Shown here piece by piece: positions 38,641 through 45,613 of a stretch of DNA of 64,000 nt. The notes under the pieces are model-generated. The model saw only the letters and a list, made by a program, of their open reading frames with translations, was not told the origin of the DNA and made no database searches. This stretch comes from Cellulosimicrobium funkei. Its GTDB lineage: Bacteria; Actinomycetota; Actinomycetes; Actinomycetales; Cellulomonadaceae. The translations under genes and the position numbers were made by a program. How positions within the stretch are numbered: the stretch's first letter is position 1; each line of letters starts with the position of its first letter. Location: the NCBI RefSeq assembly GCF_001019615.1, contig NZ_JNBQ01000004.1:151796-215795 (forward strand), read 5' to 3'.

Positions 38641-39510
38641 GTGACCGTCCTGCTCGAGACCCCCGCACCCGCCGCCCGGGCCGCATCGTCGACCCCCGAG
38701 GCGTCGACGGCGGACGCGGCGTTCGCCGCCGCGTGGTCGGCGCCGGTCACGTCACCGGACACCCAGACGAACAGGGGACTAGGCTCGTTGTTGATGACAG
38801 AGCGAATCTCCGGCAGCGACGTCTCCGGCAGCCCCGCGACGACGTCGGGAACGACGCCGGTCGAGGGCACGACGCTGCCCACGGACACGGACGCCGAGGA
38901 CACCAACCGCGCGCCGCAGACCGAGAGCGACGCCGCGCGCGCCGCACGGTTCGAGCAGGACGCGCTCCAGTACCTCGACCAGCTGTACTCCGCGGCGCTG
39001 CGCATGACGCGCAACCCGTCGGACGCCGAGGACCTGGTGCAGGAGACGTTCGCGAAGGCGTTCGCGGCGTTCCACCAGTACCGGCCGGGCACGAACCTCA
39101 AGGCGTGGCTCTACCGCATCCTCACGAACACGTTCATCAACACGTACCGCAAGAAGCAGCGCGAGCCGCAGCAGGCCCAGACGGACGACGTCGAGGACTG
39201 GCAGATCGCGCGCGCGGCGTCGCACACGTCGCAGGGGCTGCGCTCGGCCGAGGCGGAGGCGCTCGACCGCCTGCCGGACTCGGACGTGAAGCGCGCGCTC
39301 CAGGAGCTGCCCGAGGACCGGCGCATGGTCGTGTACTACGCGGACGTCGAGGGCTTCCCGTACAAGGAGATCGCGGAGATCATGGGGACACCGATCGGCA
39401 CGGTCATGTCCCGCCTGCACCGAGGCAGGCGCCAGCTGCGCGAGCTGCTGGCCGACTACGCCGTGAGGCGAGGACTGGTGGGGGCGAAGAGCCCCGGAGG
39501 TGAGTCGTGA
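38641..39510 (+). CDS. sigR: ECF sigma factor SigR/SigH (thiol-oxidative stress), long and short forms
   Basis: RNA polymerase sigma factor of the group controlled by a zinc anti-sigma. Sigma region 2 shows [20 protein letters not shown] and [17 protein letters not shown]; region 4 shows [19 protein letters not shown] and [19 protein letters not shown]. Two starts are supported: GTG at 38641 (289 residues), fed by the SigR-type promoter, and ATG at 38794 ([12 protein letters not shown], 238 residues), 8 nt after TAGGCT at 38780-38785. In Streptomyces coelicolor a similar N-terminally extended, unstable SigR isoform is made from the SigR-dependent promoter. The stop overlaps rsrA (GTGA). Confidence 0.92.
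   Translation: MTVLLETPAPAARAASSTPEASTADAAFAAAWSAPVTSPDTQTNRGLGSLLMTERISGSDVSGSPATTSGTTPVEGTTLPTDTDAEDTNRAPQTESDAARAARFEQDALQYLDQLYSAALRMTRNPSDAEDLVQETFAKAFAAFHQYRPGTNLKAWLYRILTNTFINTYRKKQREPQQAQTDDVEDWQIARAASHTSQGLRSAEAEALDRLPDSDVKRALQELPEDRRMVVYYADVEGFPYKEIAEIMGTPIGTVMSRLHRGRRQLRELLADYAVRRGLVGAKSPGGES
38780..38785 (+). promoter_or_regulatory. Internal -10 (TAGGCT) for the short SigR form
   Basis: TAGGCT lies 8 nt before the ATG at 38794, inside the extension of the long form. It would give a leaderless short mRNA independent of SigR. No clear -35. Confidence 0.5.
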
Positions 39511-39842
39511 GCACGTCAGAGAGCCGGATCCCGGGGCGCGGCCCGGTCGAGGAGTCGGTGACGCCCATCCCGCACTCGACGGCGGGCGAGTCGGAGTGCG
39601 AGCACGCGCTCACGCACCTCTACGAGTACCTCGACTCGGAGATGACGCCGGACGACGAGCTGCGCATGCGCGCGCACGTCGCGCACTGCTCGCCGTGCCT
39701 CGCCGAGCTGAGCGTCGAGGAGCTCGTCAAGCAGCTCGTGCGCCGCTCGTGCCACGAGAAGGCGCCCGCGGGGCTGCGGGAGCGCATCCACACGCAGCTC
39801 ACCGTCATGGTCACGACGACGACGGTCGTCGAGAGCCGCTGA
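39507..39842 (+). CDS. rsrA: Zinc-binding anti-sigma factor RsrA
   Basis: A 111-residue redox-sensitive anti-sigma of SigR. The ZAS motif is HVAHCSPC (His57, Cys61, Cys64), and Cys31 in [15 protein letters not shown] completes the likely Zn2+ site. A further cysteine (Cys82) lies in [11 protein letters not shown]. In S. coelicolor, oxidation of two such cysteines expels Zn2+ and frees SigR. The GTG start at 39507 overlaps the sigR stop, ensuring coupled synthesis. A strong terminator follows. Confidence 0.93.
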   Translation: MSTSESRIPGRGPVEESVTPIPHSTAGESECEHALTHLYEYLDSEMTPDDELRMRAHVAHCSPCLAELSVEELVKQLVRRSCHEKAPAGLRERIHTQLTVMVTTTTVVESR

Positions 39843-39883
39843 GCACCGTCCGCGGGGCACCTGCCCCGACGGACGGAGAACGA

Positions 39884-39922
39884 GAGAGGGCCCGTACCGA
39901 CGTCGTCGGTACGGGCCCTCTC
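39884..39922. terminator. Bidirectional terminator, perfect 18-bp stem
   Basis: Arms 39884-39901 and 39905-39922 are exact complements around a 3-nt loop, between the convergent rsrA and bL37 genes. Confidence 0.9.
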
Positions 39923-39948
39923 GTCGTCCCCCGTGGGGGCGCGCCGTC

Positions 39949-40023
39949 TCAGGCGTTGGGGCGCTTGCCGTGGTTCGCGGCGTTGCCCTTGCGGCTGCGA
40001 CGCTTGCGTCCGCGCTTGCTCAT
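39949..40023 (-). CDS. 50S ribosomal protein bL37 (24 residues)
   Basis: Very small basic ribosomal protein: MSKRGRKRRSRKGNAANHGK followed by RPNA. It matches the actinobacterial bL37 pattern seen on mycobacterial ribosomes (basic start, ANHGKRPN end). AGGAG sits 6-7 nt before the ATG at 40023, and the gene is flanked by its own leader and a strong terminator. It is easily missed because of its size. Confidence 0.88.
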   Translation of the reverse strand: MSKRGRKRRSRKGNAANHGKRPNA

Positions 40024-40117
40024 GGTGTTCTCCTGACGATCGGGGGAGTCCCGCCGGTCCCGGCGGGTCAAGTCCGCCTCCCATCGTCCCACACGCGACC
40101 CCTTGCCAGGGTCGAGC

Positions 40118-40156
40118 ACGCGATATATCGTGTCTGCCAGAACGCGATATATCGCG
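40118..40156. promoter_or_regulatory. Twin palindromic operators (CGATATATCG), probable PadR sites
   Basis: CGATATATCG at 40121-40130 and a perfect 14-bp palindrome CGCGATATATCGCG at 40143-40156, with centres about 24 bp apart (two helical turns or slightly more). They stand out as AT islands 60-95 bp before the DUF4097-padR operon. PadR regulators usually autorepress at such AT-rich dyads. Confidence 0.7.
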
Positions 40157-40215
40157 AGTGCCCACGAGAGTCGCCGTCGCGGCCGCGCGGGACGCGACCA
40201 CGGACGGAGCCACGG

Positions 40216-41139
40216 ATGACGCAGGAGAGCTGGACCGTCACGGGTCCGCAGGCCATCGACCTGGCGCACGTGCGGACGCTCGACGCGACCGTCATCGGCG
40301 GTCGCATCGACGTGGTCGCGCACGACGACCCGACGCGCACCGACACGCGCGTCGAGGTCCACTCGGTGGTCGGCCGCCCCCTGGAGGTGCGTCTCGAGGG
40401 GACCACGCTCCGGGTCGGCTACGGACCGTTCGTCGCGGGCTGGAAGGGCTTCCTCGAGCGCTTCCGCACCTACACCGGCAAGGACGCGGCGGACGTGCAC
40501 GTCGCCGTGCCGGCGACGACGCAGGTCAAGGTCGCGACCGTGCAGGGGGAGGCCCTCGTCGCGGGCGTGCGCGACGGCGCCCGGCTCGCGACCGTCTCCG
40601 GTTCCGTGATGACGAGCCGCACGCACGGGGAGCTCCGTGTCGACACGGTCTCGGGCGAGGTCTCGGCGAGCGAGCACGACGGCCCGGTCCGGATGGACTC
40701 CGTGTCTGGCGGCCTCACGGCGACCGGCGCGCTGCACTCGCTCCGCCTCGAGTCGGTCTCGGGCTCCGTCACCGTCGACACGCGCACGACCCCGTCCGAG
40801 ATCGTCGTGAGCGCGGTCTCCGCCGACGTGCTCGTGCGCCTGCCGGACCCCGACGCGATGGACTACGCGATCCGCTGCGTGAGCGGGCGCCTCCTCGTGG
40901 ACGGCGCGGAGCAGCGCGGGACCGCGCGCTCGTTCCACCAGCCCGCGCGGTACGGGAAGGGTGCGCCGGTCCGGGTCTCCGCCGTCTCCGGCGACGTGAC
41001 CGTCCTCCGGGGGGCTCCCGACGAGGCCCCGTGGGACGAGAGCCCGGTCGAGGACGCCCCGGCCGGCGCGGACGCCCCCGCGTGGGGGAGCCCGGGAGCC
41101 CCGGGAGCCGCGTCGTCGGGCGGGCCGGTGGACCGCTGA
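40216..41139 (+). CDS. DUF4097-family beta-strand-repeat protein (first copy)
   Basis: A 307-residue protein opening MTQESWTVTGPQAIDLAHVR. It is built of repeated 20-residue beta units containing V(S/Q)G steps (ATVSGSVMTSRTHGELRVDT, VSGEVSASEHDGPVRMDSVS), as in right-handed beta-helix DUF4097/adhesin-like proteins. It has no signal peptide and ends in a Pro/Ala/Gly tail. The ATG at 40216 was chosen over earlier in-frame codons because family similarity begins here and the operators lie upstream. The stop shares its A with the padR start (TGATG). Cytoplasmic role unknown. Confidence 0.88.
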   Translation: MTQESWTVTGPQAIDLAHVRTLDATVIGGRIDVVAHDDPTRTDTRVEVHSVVGRPLEVRLEGTTLRVGYGPFVAGWKGFLERFRTYTGKDAADVHVAVPATTQVKVATVQGEALVAGVRDGARLATVSGSVMTSRTHGELRVDTVSGEVSASEHDGPVRMDSVSGGLTATGALHSLRLESVSGSVTVDTRTTPSEIVVSAVSADVLVRLPDPDAMDYAIRCVSGRLLVDGAEQRGTARSFHQPARYGKGAPVRVSAVSGDVTVLRGAPDEAPWDESPVEDAPAGADAPAWGSPGAPGAASSGGPVDR

Positions 41140-41738
41140 TGGCCACCGTCTTCGCGCACGGCGAGCTCCGGCTCTACCTCCTCGCGCTCCTCGACACCGG
41201 GCCCAAGCACGGCTACGAGCTCATCACCGAGCTCTCGGAGCGCTTCGGCGGCACGTACCGGCCGAGCGCCGGGACCATCTACCCCCGGCTCGCGCGGCTC
41301 GAGGACGAGGGCCTCGTGCACCGCAGCGCCGACGGCCGCAAGACGACCTACGAGCTGACGCCCGCGGGGCGCGCGGAGATCGAGGCGCGTCGGGCCGACG
41401 TCGCCGCGCTCGAGCACGGCATCGCCGAGACGGTGCGCCAGCGCGCCGAGGCGCTGCGCGCCGACGTGCAGGGCTCGCTGAAGGGCCTGCGGGCCGAGCT
41501 CGCGGCCGCCGCGCAGACGGCGCGCGCCCGCCCGCGCGACGGCGGGCCGGACCCGCGACGCCGCGAGTCCTACGCGTGGCGCATGGAGGCCGAGGCGCTG
41601 CTCCAGCGCTTCCGCGAGGACGTGCGCGCCGACCTGCGTCGCGCCGACGCCGCGAGCGTCGTCTCGGAGCTCACGGTCGACACCCTGCGCACCGTGCTCG
41701 ACAGCGCGCGCAAGGCCGTGCGAGCGACCCTGCCCTGA
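41139..41738 (+). CDS. PadR-family transcriptional regulator
   Basis: A 199-residue repressor-type regulator. The N-terminal PadR winged helix shows HGELRLYLLALLDTGPKHGY, AGTIYPRLARLEDEGLVHRS and KTTYELTPAG. The C-terminal helical half (AEALLQRFREDVRADLRRAD) would mediate dimerisation and effector sensing. It is encoded between two DUF4097 genes and translationally coupled to the first (TGATG). It probably binds the CGATATATCG dyads at 40118-40156 and controls its own operon. Confidence 0.93.
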   Translation: MATVFAHGELRLYLLALLDTGPKHGYELITELSERFGGTYRPSAGTIYPRLARLEDEGLVHRSADGRKTTYELTPAGRAEIEARRADVAALEHGIAETVRQRAEALRADVQGSLKGLRAELAAAAQTARARPRDGGPDPRRRESYAWRMEAEALLQRFREDVRADLRRADAASVVSELTVDTLRTVLDSARKAVRATLP

Positions 41739-41809
41739 CCGACGATCACGAGAACCCCTCGACGAACGCACCGCACCCCCGAACCAGAGAACCGAACGAG
41801 GAGAAGCGC

Positions 41810-42613
41810 ATGAGCACCGAGTCCTGGGTCATCAACGCCCCCCAGACCGTCGACGTCGCCGACGTCCGGCGCGTCGTCGTCCAGCTCACCGACGGCGCGG
41901 TCGACGTCGTCGCCGACCCCGCGCGCGAGGCCGGGGCCCACCTCGACGTCAGCGAGGTGTCCGAGCGCCCGCTCCAGGTGAGCGTGCACGACGGCGAGCT
42001 GCGCGTCGGCTACGACTTCGCCGGCGTCGAGGGCCTCGTCGAGCGGGCCAAGGGCCTGCGAGACAAGGACCGCGCCGTCGTGCGGCTGACCGTCCCCGCG
42101 CACGTGCCGGTCAAGGTGACGACCGCGCGCGCCGCCGCGAGCGTCCTCGGCACGCAGGCGGACCTGTCCGTGACGACCGCGACGGGCGCCGTCCGCGTCC
42201 AGGGCGTGTCGGGCACGGCGTCGATCAAGACGGCGACCGGCGCCGTGGACGTCGGCGAGCACGTCGGCGACGTCCACGTGAGCACCGCGTCCGGTGCGGT
42301 CACGCTCGGCGGGACGCTCGGCCGCGTGTCCGTCAACACCGTGACGAGCGGCGTCGAGGTCGTCGCGCGCGAGAGCACCCCGCTCGTCGACGCGCGCACA
42401 GTCTCCGGCGACGTGGCCGTGCGCCTCGGCGCCGGGTCGCCGGTCAACCTCAAGGCCCGCAGCGTCACGGGCAAGGCCGTGCTCGACGGCGTCCGCCTGG
42501 ACTCCACCGCGCAGCGCACGACGTCGGTCGACCACGTCGACCAGCCCGGCGCCCGCGGCGCGTACGTCTCGGCGAACACCGTCTCGGGCGACCTCACGGT
42601 CTCGCGCGGCTGA
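41810..42613 (+). CDS. DUF4097-family beta-strand-repeat protein (second copy)
   Basis: A 267-residue paralogue of the first DUF4097 protein: both open M(T/S)xESW-V, have Q-T/A-(V/I)D near residue 13 and an RVGY segment near residue 64. The repeat part is rich in T(A/V)(T/S)G steps (VTTATGAVRVQGVSGTASIK, STASGAVTLGGTLGRVSVNT). It has GAGGAG before the ATG at 41810, 71 bp after padR. No signal peptide. The operon ends at a hairpin 13 bp downstream. Function unknown. Confidence 0.88.
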   Translation: MSTESWVINAPQTVDVADVRRVVVQLTDGAVDVVADPAREAGAHLDVSEVSERPLQVSVHDGELRVGYDFAGVEGLVERAKGLRDKDRAVVRLTVPAHVPVKVTTARAAASVLGTQADLSVTTATGAVRVQGVSGTASIKTATGAVDVGEHVGDVHVSTASGAVTLGGTLGRVSVNTVTSGVEVVARESTPLVDARTVSGDVAVRLGAGSPVNLKARSVTGKAVLDGVRLDSTAQRTTSVDHVDQPGARGAYVSANTVSGDLTVSRG

Positions 42614-42625
42614 CACCCGCGCGCC

Positions 42626-42669
42626 GACGGCCCGCCGTCCCGGGATCGCTCCCGGGACGACGGGCCGTC
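42626..42669. terminator. Terminator after the DUF4097-PadR operon
   Basis: GACGGCCCG pairs with CGGGCCGTC, and an inner TCCCGGGA-type pair closes the stem. It lies between convergent genes, so it probably works for both. Confidence 0.8.
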
Positions 42670-42685
42670 GTCGTGCGTGGGTGGT

Positions 42686-43309
42686 TCAGACCGTGTCGTC
42701 CGGCAGACCCAGCCAGGCGTGCCAGCCCGTGTGCAGCACGAGCCAGGCCATGAGCCCGTAGCCCGCCTGGCCGGGGAAGCCGTTGCCGCTCTGCGCGAGG
42801 TCCGCGAGCCACTGCTCGTGCGTCACGAGCGGGCTGAACGTGTCCACGTACGGCACGCGGCGCCGGTTCGCGACGTCCGAGAAGGCGTGCGAGAGCTCGG
42901 CGAGCCGCTCCGCGTCCTGCGCGTGCCCCGGCGGGGGCCCCACGACGAACGTCGGCAGCCGGTGCGACTCCGCGACGTCGAGCACGTTCGCGAGGTTGAG
43001 GCGCGAGCGGGCGACCGACAGCCCCGCGTCGAGGTCGTGACGGCCGAGGCCGATGACGAGGCGGTTGTCCACGTCCGGCTCCGGGGCGAACCGCCGCGCT
43101 GTCTCCGCCTCCCAGCGCTGGCTGAGCGCCGTCGTCGTCTCGCCGGGGATGGCGAGCGGGAACACGTACGCCGGCTGGGGGAAGCGCGTGCGCGCGACGA
43201 CGCGCCCCGCCCACCCCAGGGCCTTCGCGTCGCCGACGCCGGCGCTCAGCTCGTCGCCGACGACGCAGATCCGTACCTCTCGACTCACCGCGTCTTCCAC
43301 GGGCGCCAT
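42686..43309 (-). CDS. SGNH/GDSL-fold protein with degenerate catalytic motifs
   Basis: A 207-residue protein of SGNH-hydrolase layout: block I VVGDELSAGVGD, an IPGETTTALSQRW helix, block III IGLGRHDLDAG, and block V NGFPGQAGYGLMAW. The nucleophile position in GDS(L) is Glu, the block III Asn is His, and the D-x-x-H of block V is replaced by Gly and Phe. It may be a pseudoenzyme, or use Ser in ELSAG. ATG at 43309 or GTG at 43288 (MSREVRICVVGDE) are both possible starts. No signal peptide. Confidence 0.82.
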   Translation of the reverse strand: MAPVEDAVSREVRICVVGDELSAGVGDAKALGWAGRVVARTRFPQPAYVFPLAIPGETTTALSQRWEAETARRFAPEPDVDNRLVIGLGRHDLDAGLSVARSRLNLANVLDVAESHRLPTFVVGPPPGHAQDAERLAELSHAFSDVANRRRVPYVDTFSPLVTHEQWLADLAQSGNGFPGQAGYGLMAWLVLHTGWHAWLGLPDDTV

Positions 43310-43403
43310 TCTCCCCGACGCGGGCGGCGCGGGTCGAAACGGGCTCGTAGGGACGGCGTGTCCAGCCGGACATAGGGGACGGACCGCCCGCGACGGGGGC
43401 TGG

Positions 43404-44324
43404 TCAGAGCAGCGTCGCGCCCCAGGTGACCTCGTGCGAGGCGCCCGGCTCGAGCCGCACGAGGCGCTCGCCGGTGCGGAACGCGTCCGCGATGCAGCTC
43501 ATGGGCTCCGCCGCGACGCCGGACCGGCGGAACGCGACGTCCCCGACGTGGTCGCCCGTGCAGACCTGCCAGGTGTCCATCGAGCCGTCCATCCAGACGG
43601 CCGACGTGCGGCCGTCGGGAGCGGCGAGGCGCATCCAGGACAGGCCGTCGGCGTCGCGCAGCACGTCGACGTAGGCGTCGTCCAGGTCGACGCCCGCGAG
43701 CAGGCGCGGCTCGCGCAGGTCGTAGCTCCCCGCGGCGGGCTCGGTGCCCGTGGGCAGGAGCCGCTCGTCGGTCGTGACGCGCGTCGCGGCGTCGAGGCGC
43801 AGCGTGCACTCGTCGAGGTTCGCGCCGTCCGCGGACAGCCACGGGTGGAACCCGATGCCGTACGGCGCCGTCGCGGCGCCGACATTCGTCGTGCGCACGT
43901 GGACGCGCAGCCCGGCGTCGTCGAGCGAGTAGGTCACGCGCGTGACGAGGTCGAACGGGTAGCCGGGCGACGGCGGCAGGTGCAGCTCGAGCGTCGCGGC
44001 GGACGCGGCGTGCTCGACGACGACCCAGCGCTGCCAGCACGCGAGCCCGTGCAGCGCGGTGCCGCGGTCGGGCTCCGACACGGGCACCTGGTACGCCGTG
44101 CCGTCCACCTCGTACGCGCCGTCGCGCAGGCGGTTGGGCCAGGGGAGCAGGACCGCGCCGTTGAACGCGGGCGCGACCTCGTCCTCCGGGAAGGACGTGA
44201 AGACGGGCCGGCCGCCGACCGTGTACTCGCGCACGGCCGCTCCCACCTCGGTGATCGTCGCTGCGTGCTCGCCGTGGGCGATGCGGACCTGGGTCCCCGA
44301 GGGGGCGTGGGTGTTCACGCTCAC
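43404..44324 (-). CDS. Aldose 1-epimerase family protein
   Basis: A 306-residue beta-sandwich protein related to galactose mutarotases and hexose-6-phosphate epimerases. It shows FNGAVLLPWPNRLRDGAYEV, GTALHGLACWQRWVVVEH (catalytic-type His), YGIGFHPWLSADGANLDE (second His) and a late Glu-containing LVRLEPGASHEVTWGA. The GTG at 44324 is used here; GTG at 44318 is also possible because TACCGT lies just upstream. Substrate sugar unknown. It is divergent from an aldo/keto reductase gene 102 bp away. Confidence 0.9.
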   Translation of the reverse strand: MSVNTHAPSGTQVRIAHGEHAATITEVGAAVREYTVGGRPVFTSFPEDEVAPAFNGAVLLPWPNRLRDGAYEVDGTAYQVPVSEPDRGTALHGLACWQRWVVVEHAASAATLELHLPPSPGYPFDLVTRVTYSLDDAGLRVHVRTTNVGAATAPYGIGFHPWLSADGANLDECTLRLDAATRVTTDERLLPTGTEPAAGSYDLREPRLLAGVDLDDAYVDVLRDADGLSWMRLAAPDGRTSAVWMDGSMDTWQVCTGDHVGDVAFRRSGVAAEPMSCIADAFRTGERLVRLEPGASHEVTWGATLL

Positions 44325-44426
44325 ATACGGTACTCGGCGTGCGAGGGTGCGCGATGCGCTCTCGCCAGTCAGACTCGGTGCCCGGGTGTGTCTCCCGGCG
44401 TACCCGACGCAGCACGAGGAGGAACG

Positions 44427-45422
44427 ATGGAACGACAGGTGCTCGGACGCACGGGACGGCTTGTCTCGGTCGTCGGACTGGGAACCTGGCAGCTCGGCGC
44501 CGACTGGGGCGACGTGAGCGAGGACGACGCGCGCGCCGTGCTCGACGCCTCCGCGGAGGCCGGCGTGACGTTCTTCGACACCGCGGACGTCTACGGCGAC
44601 GGGCGCAGCGAGCAGATCATCGGCGGCTACCTCGCCGACAACCCGGGCCACGCGATCACGGTCGCGACGAAGATGGGTCGCCGCGAGGACCAGGACGCGG
44701 ACAACTACACGCTCGCGAAGTTCCGCGAGTGGACCGACCGGTCGCGTCGCAACCTCCGGACGGACCGCCTCGACCTCGTCCAGCTCCACTGCCCCCCGAC
44801 GGCGGTCTACTCCCGCGACGAGGTCTACGACGGCCTCGACACCCTCGTCGCCGAGGGCGCGATCGCGAGCTACGGCGTGAGCGTCGAGACGGTCGACGAG
44901 GCGCTCACCGCCATCGCGCGTCCCGGTGTCGCGACCGTGCAGATCATCCTCAACGCGTTCCGGCTCAAGCCCCTCGACGCGGTCCTGCCCGCGGCCTCCG
45001 CCGCCGGGGTGGGCGTCATCGCCCGCGTGCCGCTCGCGTCCGGCCTGCTGTCGGGGAAGTACACGAAGGACACGACCTTCGCGGCCGACGACCACCGCAC
45101 CTACAACCGCGACGGGAGCGCGTTCGACGTCGGCGAGACGTTCTCGGGCGTCGACTTCGAGACCGGCGTCCAGGCGGCGGCCGAGTTCACCACGCTCGTG
45201 CACGACGTCGTCGGGCAGGACCTCACGCCCGCCCAGGTCGCGATCGCGTGGGTCTGGCAGCAGCCCGGTGTGTCGACCGTCATCCCCGGCGCGCGCAACG
45301 TCGAGCAGGCCCGCTCGAACGCCGCGGCGGGCGACGCGGACGTCCTCGGCCCGCTCTTCACCTCGGGCGTCCGAGAGATCTACGACGAGCACCTGCGCGC
45401 CACGATCCACGACCGCTGGTGA
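44427..45422 (+). CDS. Aldo/keto reductase
   Basis: A 331-residue NADPH-dependent TIM-barrel oxidoreductase. It carries the family opening LGRTGRLVSVVGLGTWQLGA, the catalytic Asp/Tyr in FFDTADVYGDGRSEQIIG, a Lys in VATKMG and a His in LVQLHCPP. The NADP-binding end reads TVIPGARNVEQARSNAAA. GAGGAGGA precedes the ATG at 44427. Substrate not predictable. A repeat element and a terminator follow. Confidence 0.93.
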   Translation: MERQVLGRTGRLVSVVGLGTWQLGADWGDVSEDDARAVLDASAEAGVTFFDTADVYGDGRSEQIIGGYLADNPGHAITVATKMGRREDQDADNYTLAKFREWTDRSRRNLRTDRLDLVQLHCPPTAVYSRDEVYDGLDTLVAEGAIASYGVSVETVDEALTAIARPGVATVQIILNAFRLKPLDAVLPAASAAGVGVIARVPLASGLLSGKYTKDTTFAADDHRTYNRDGSAFDVGETFSGVDFETGVQAAAEFTTLVHDVVGQDLTPAQVAIAWVWQQPGVSTVIPGARNVEQARSNAAAGDADVLGPLFTSGVREIYDEHLRATIHDRW

Positions 45423-45428
45423 CCCGCG

Positions 45429-45492
45429 AGATCGACCCGCACGTCGCCAGATCGACCCCCTGAGGGTCGATCTCCGACGCTCGGGTCGATCT
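45429..45492. repeat. Four-copy nested palindrome, unit AGATCGACCC
   Basis: Direct copies at 45429-45438 and 45449-45458, and inverted copies GGGTCGATCT at 45464-45473 and 45483-45492, form one dyad nested in another. The element starts 7 bp after the aldo/keto reductase stop. Its architecture matches the 11.3-kb element, although the unit differs. Confidence 0.75.
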
Positions 45493-45551
45493 CCCGGTGG
45501 CGGCGACGACCCCCGGGCTCCCCGGACGCGACCGTGCCGCACCGCACCGAC

Positions 45552-45587
45552 GACGAAGGCCCCCTCCGTGCAGAGGGGGCCTTCGTC
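45552..45587. terminator. Bidirectional terminator between aldo/keto reductase and kgd
   Basis: Perfect 15-bp stem (45552-45566 with 45573-45587) around a 6-nt loop between two convergent genes. Confidence 0.87.
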
Positions 45588-45613
45588 ATGTCCGGGGCCG
45601 GGGCCCGGCGACG

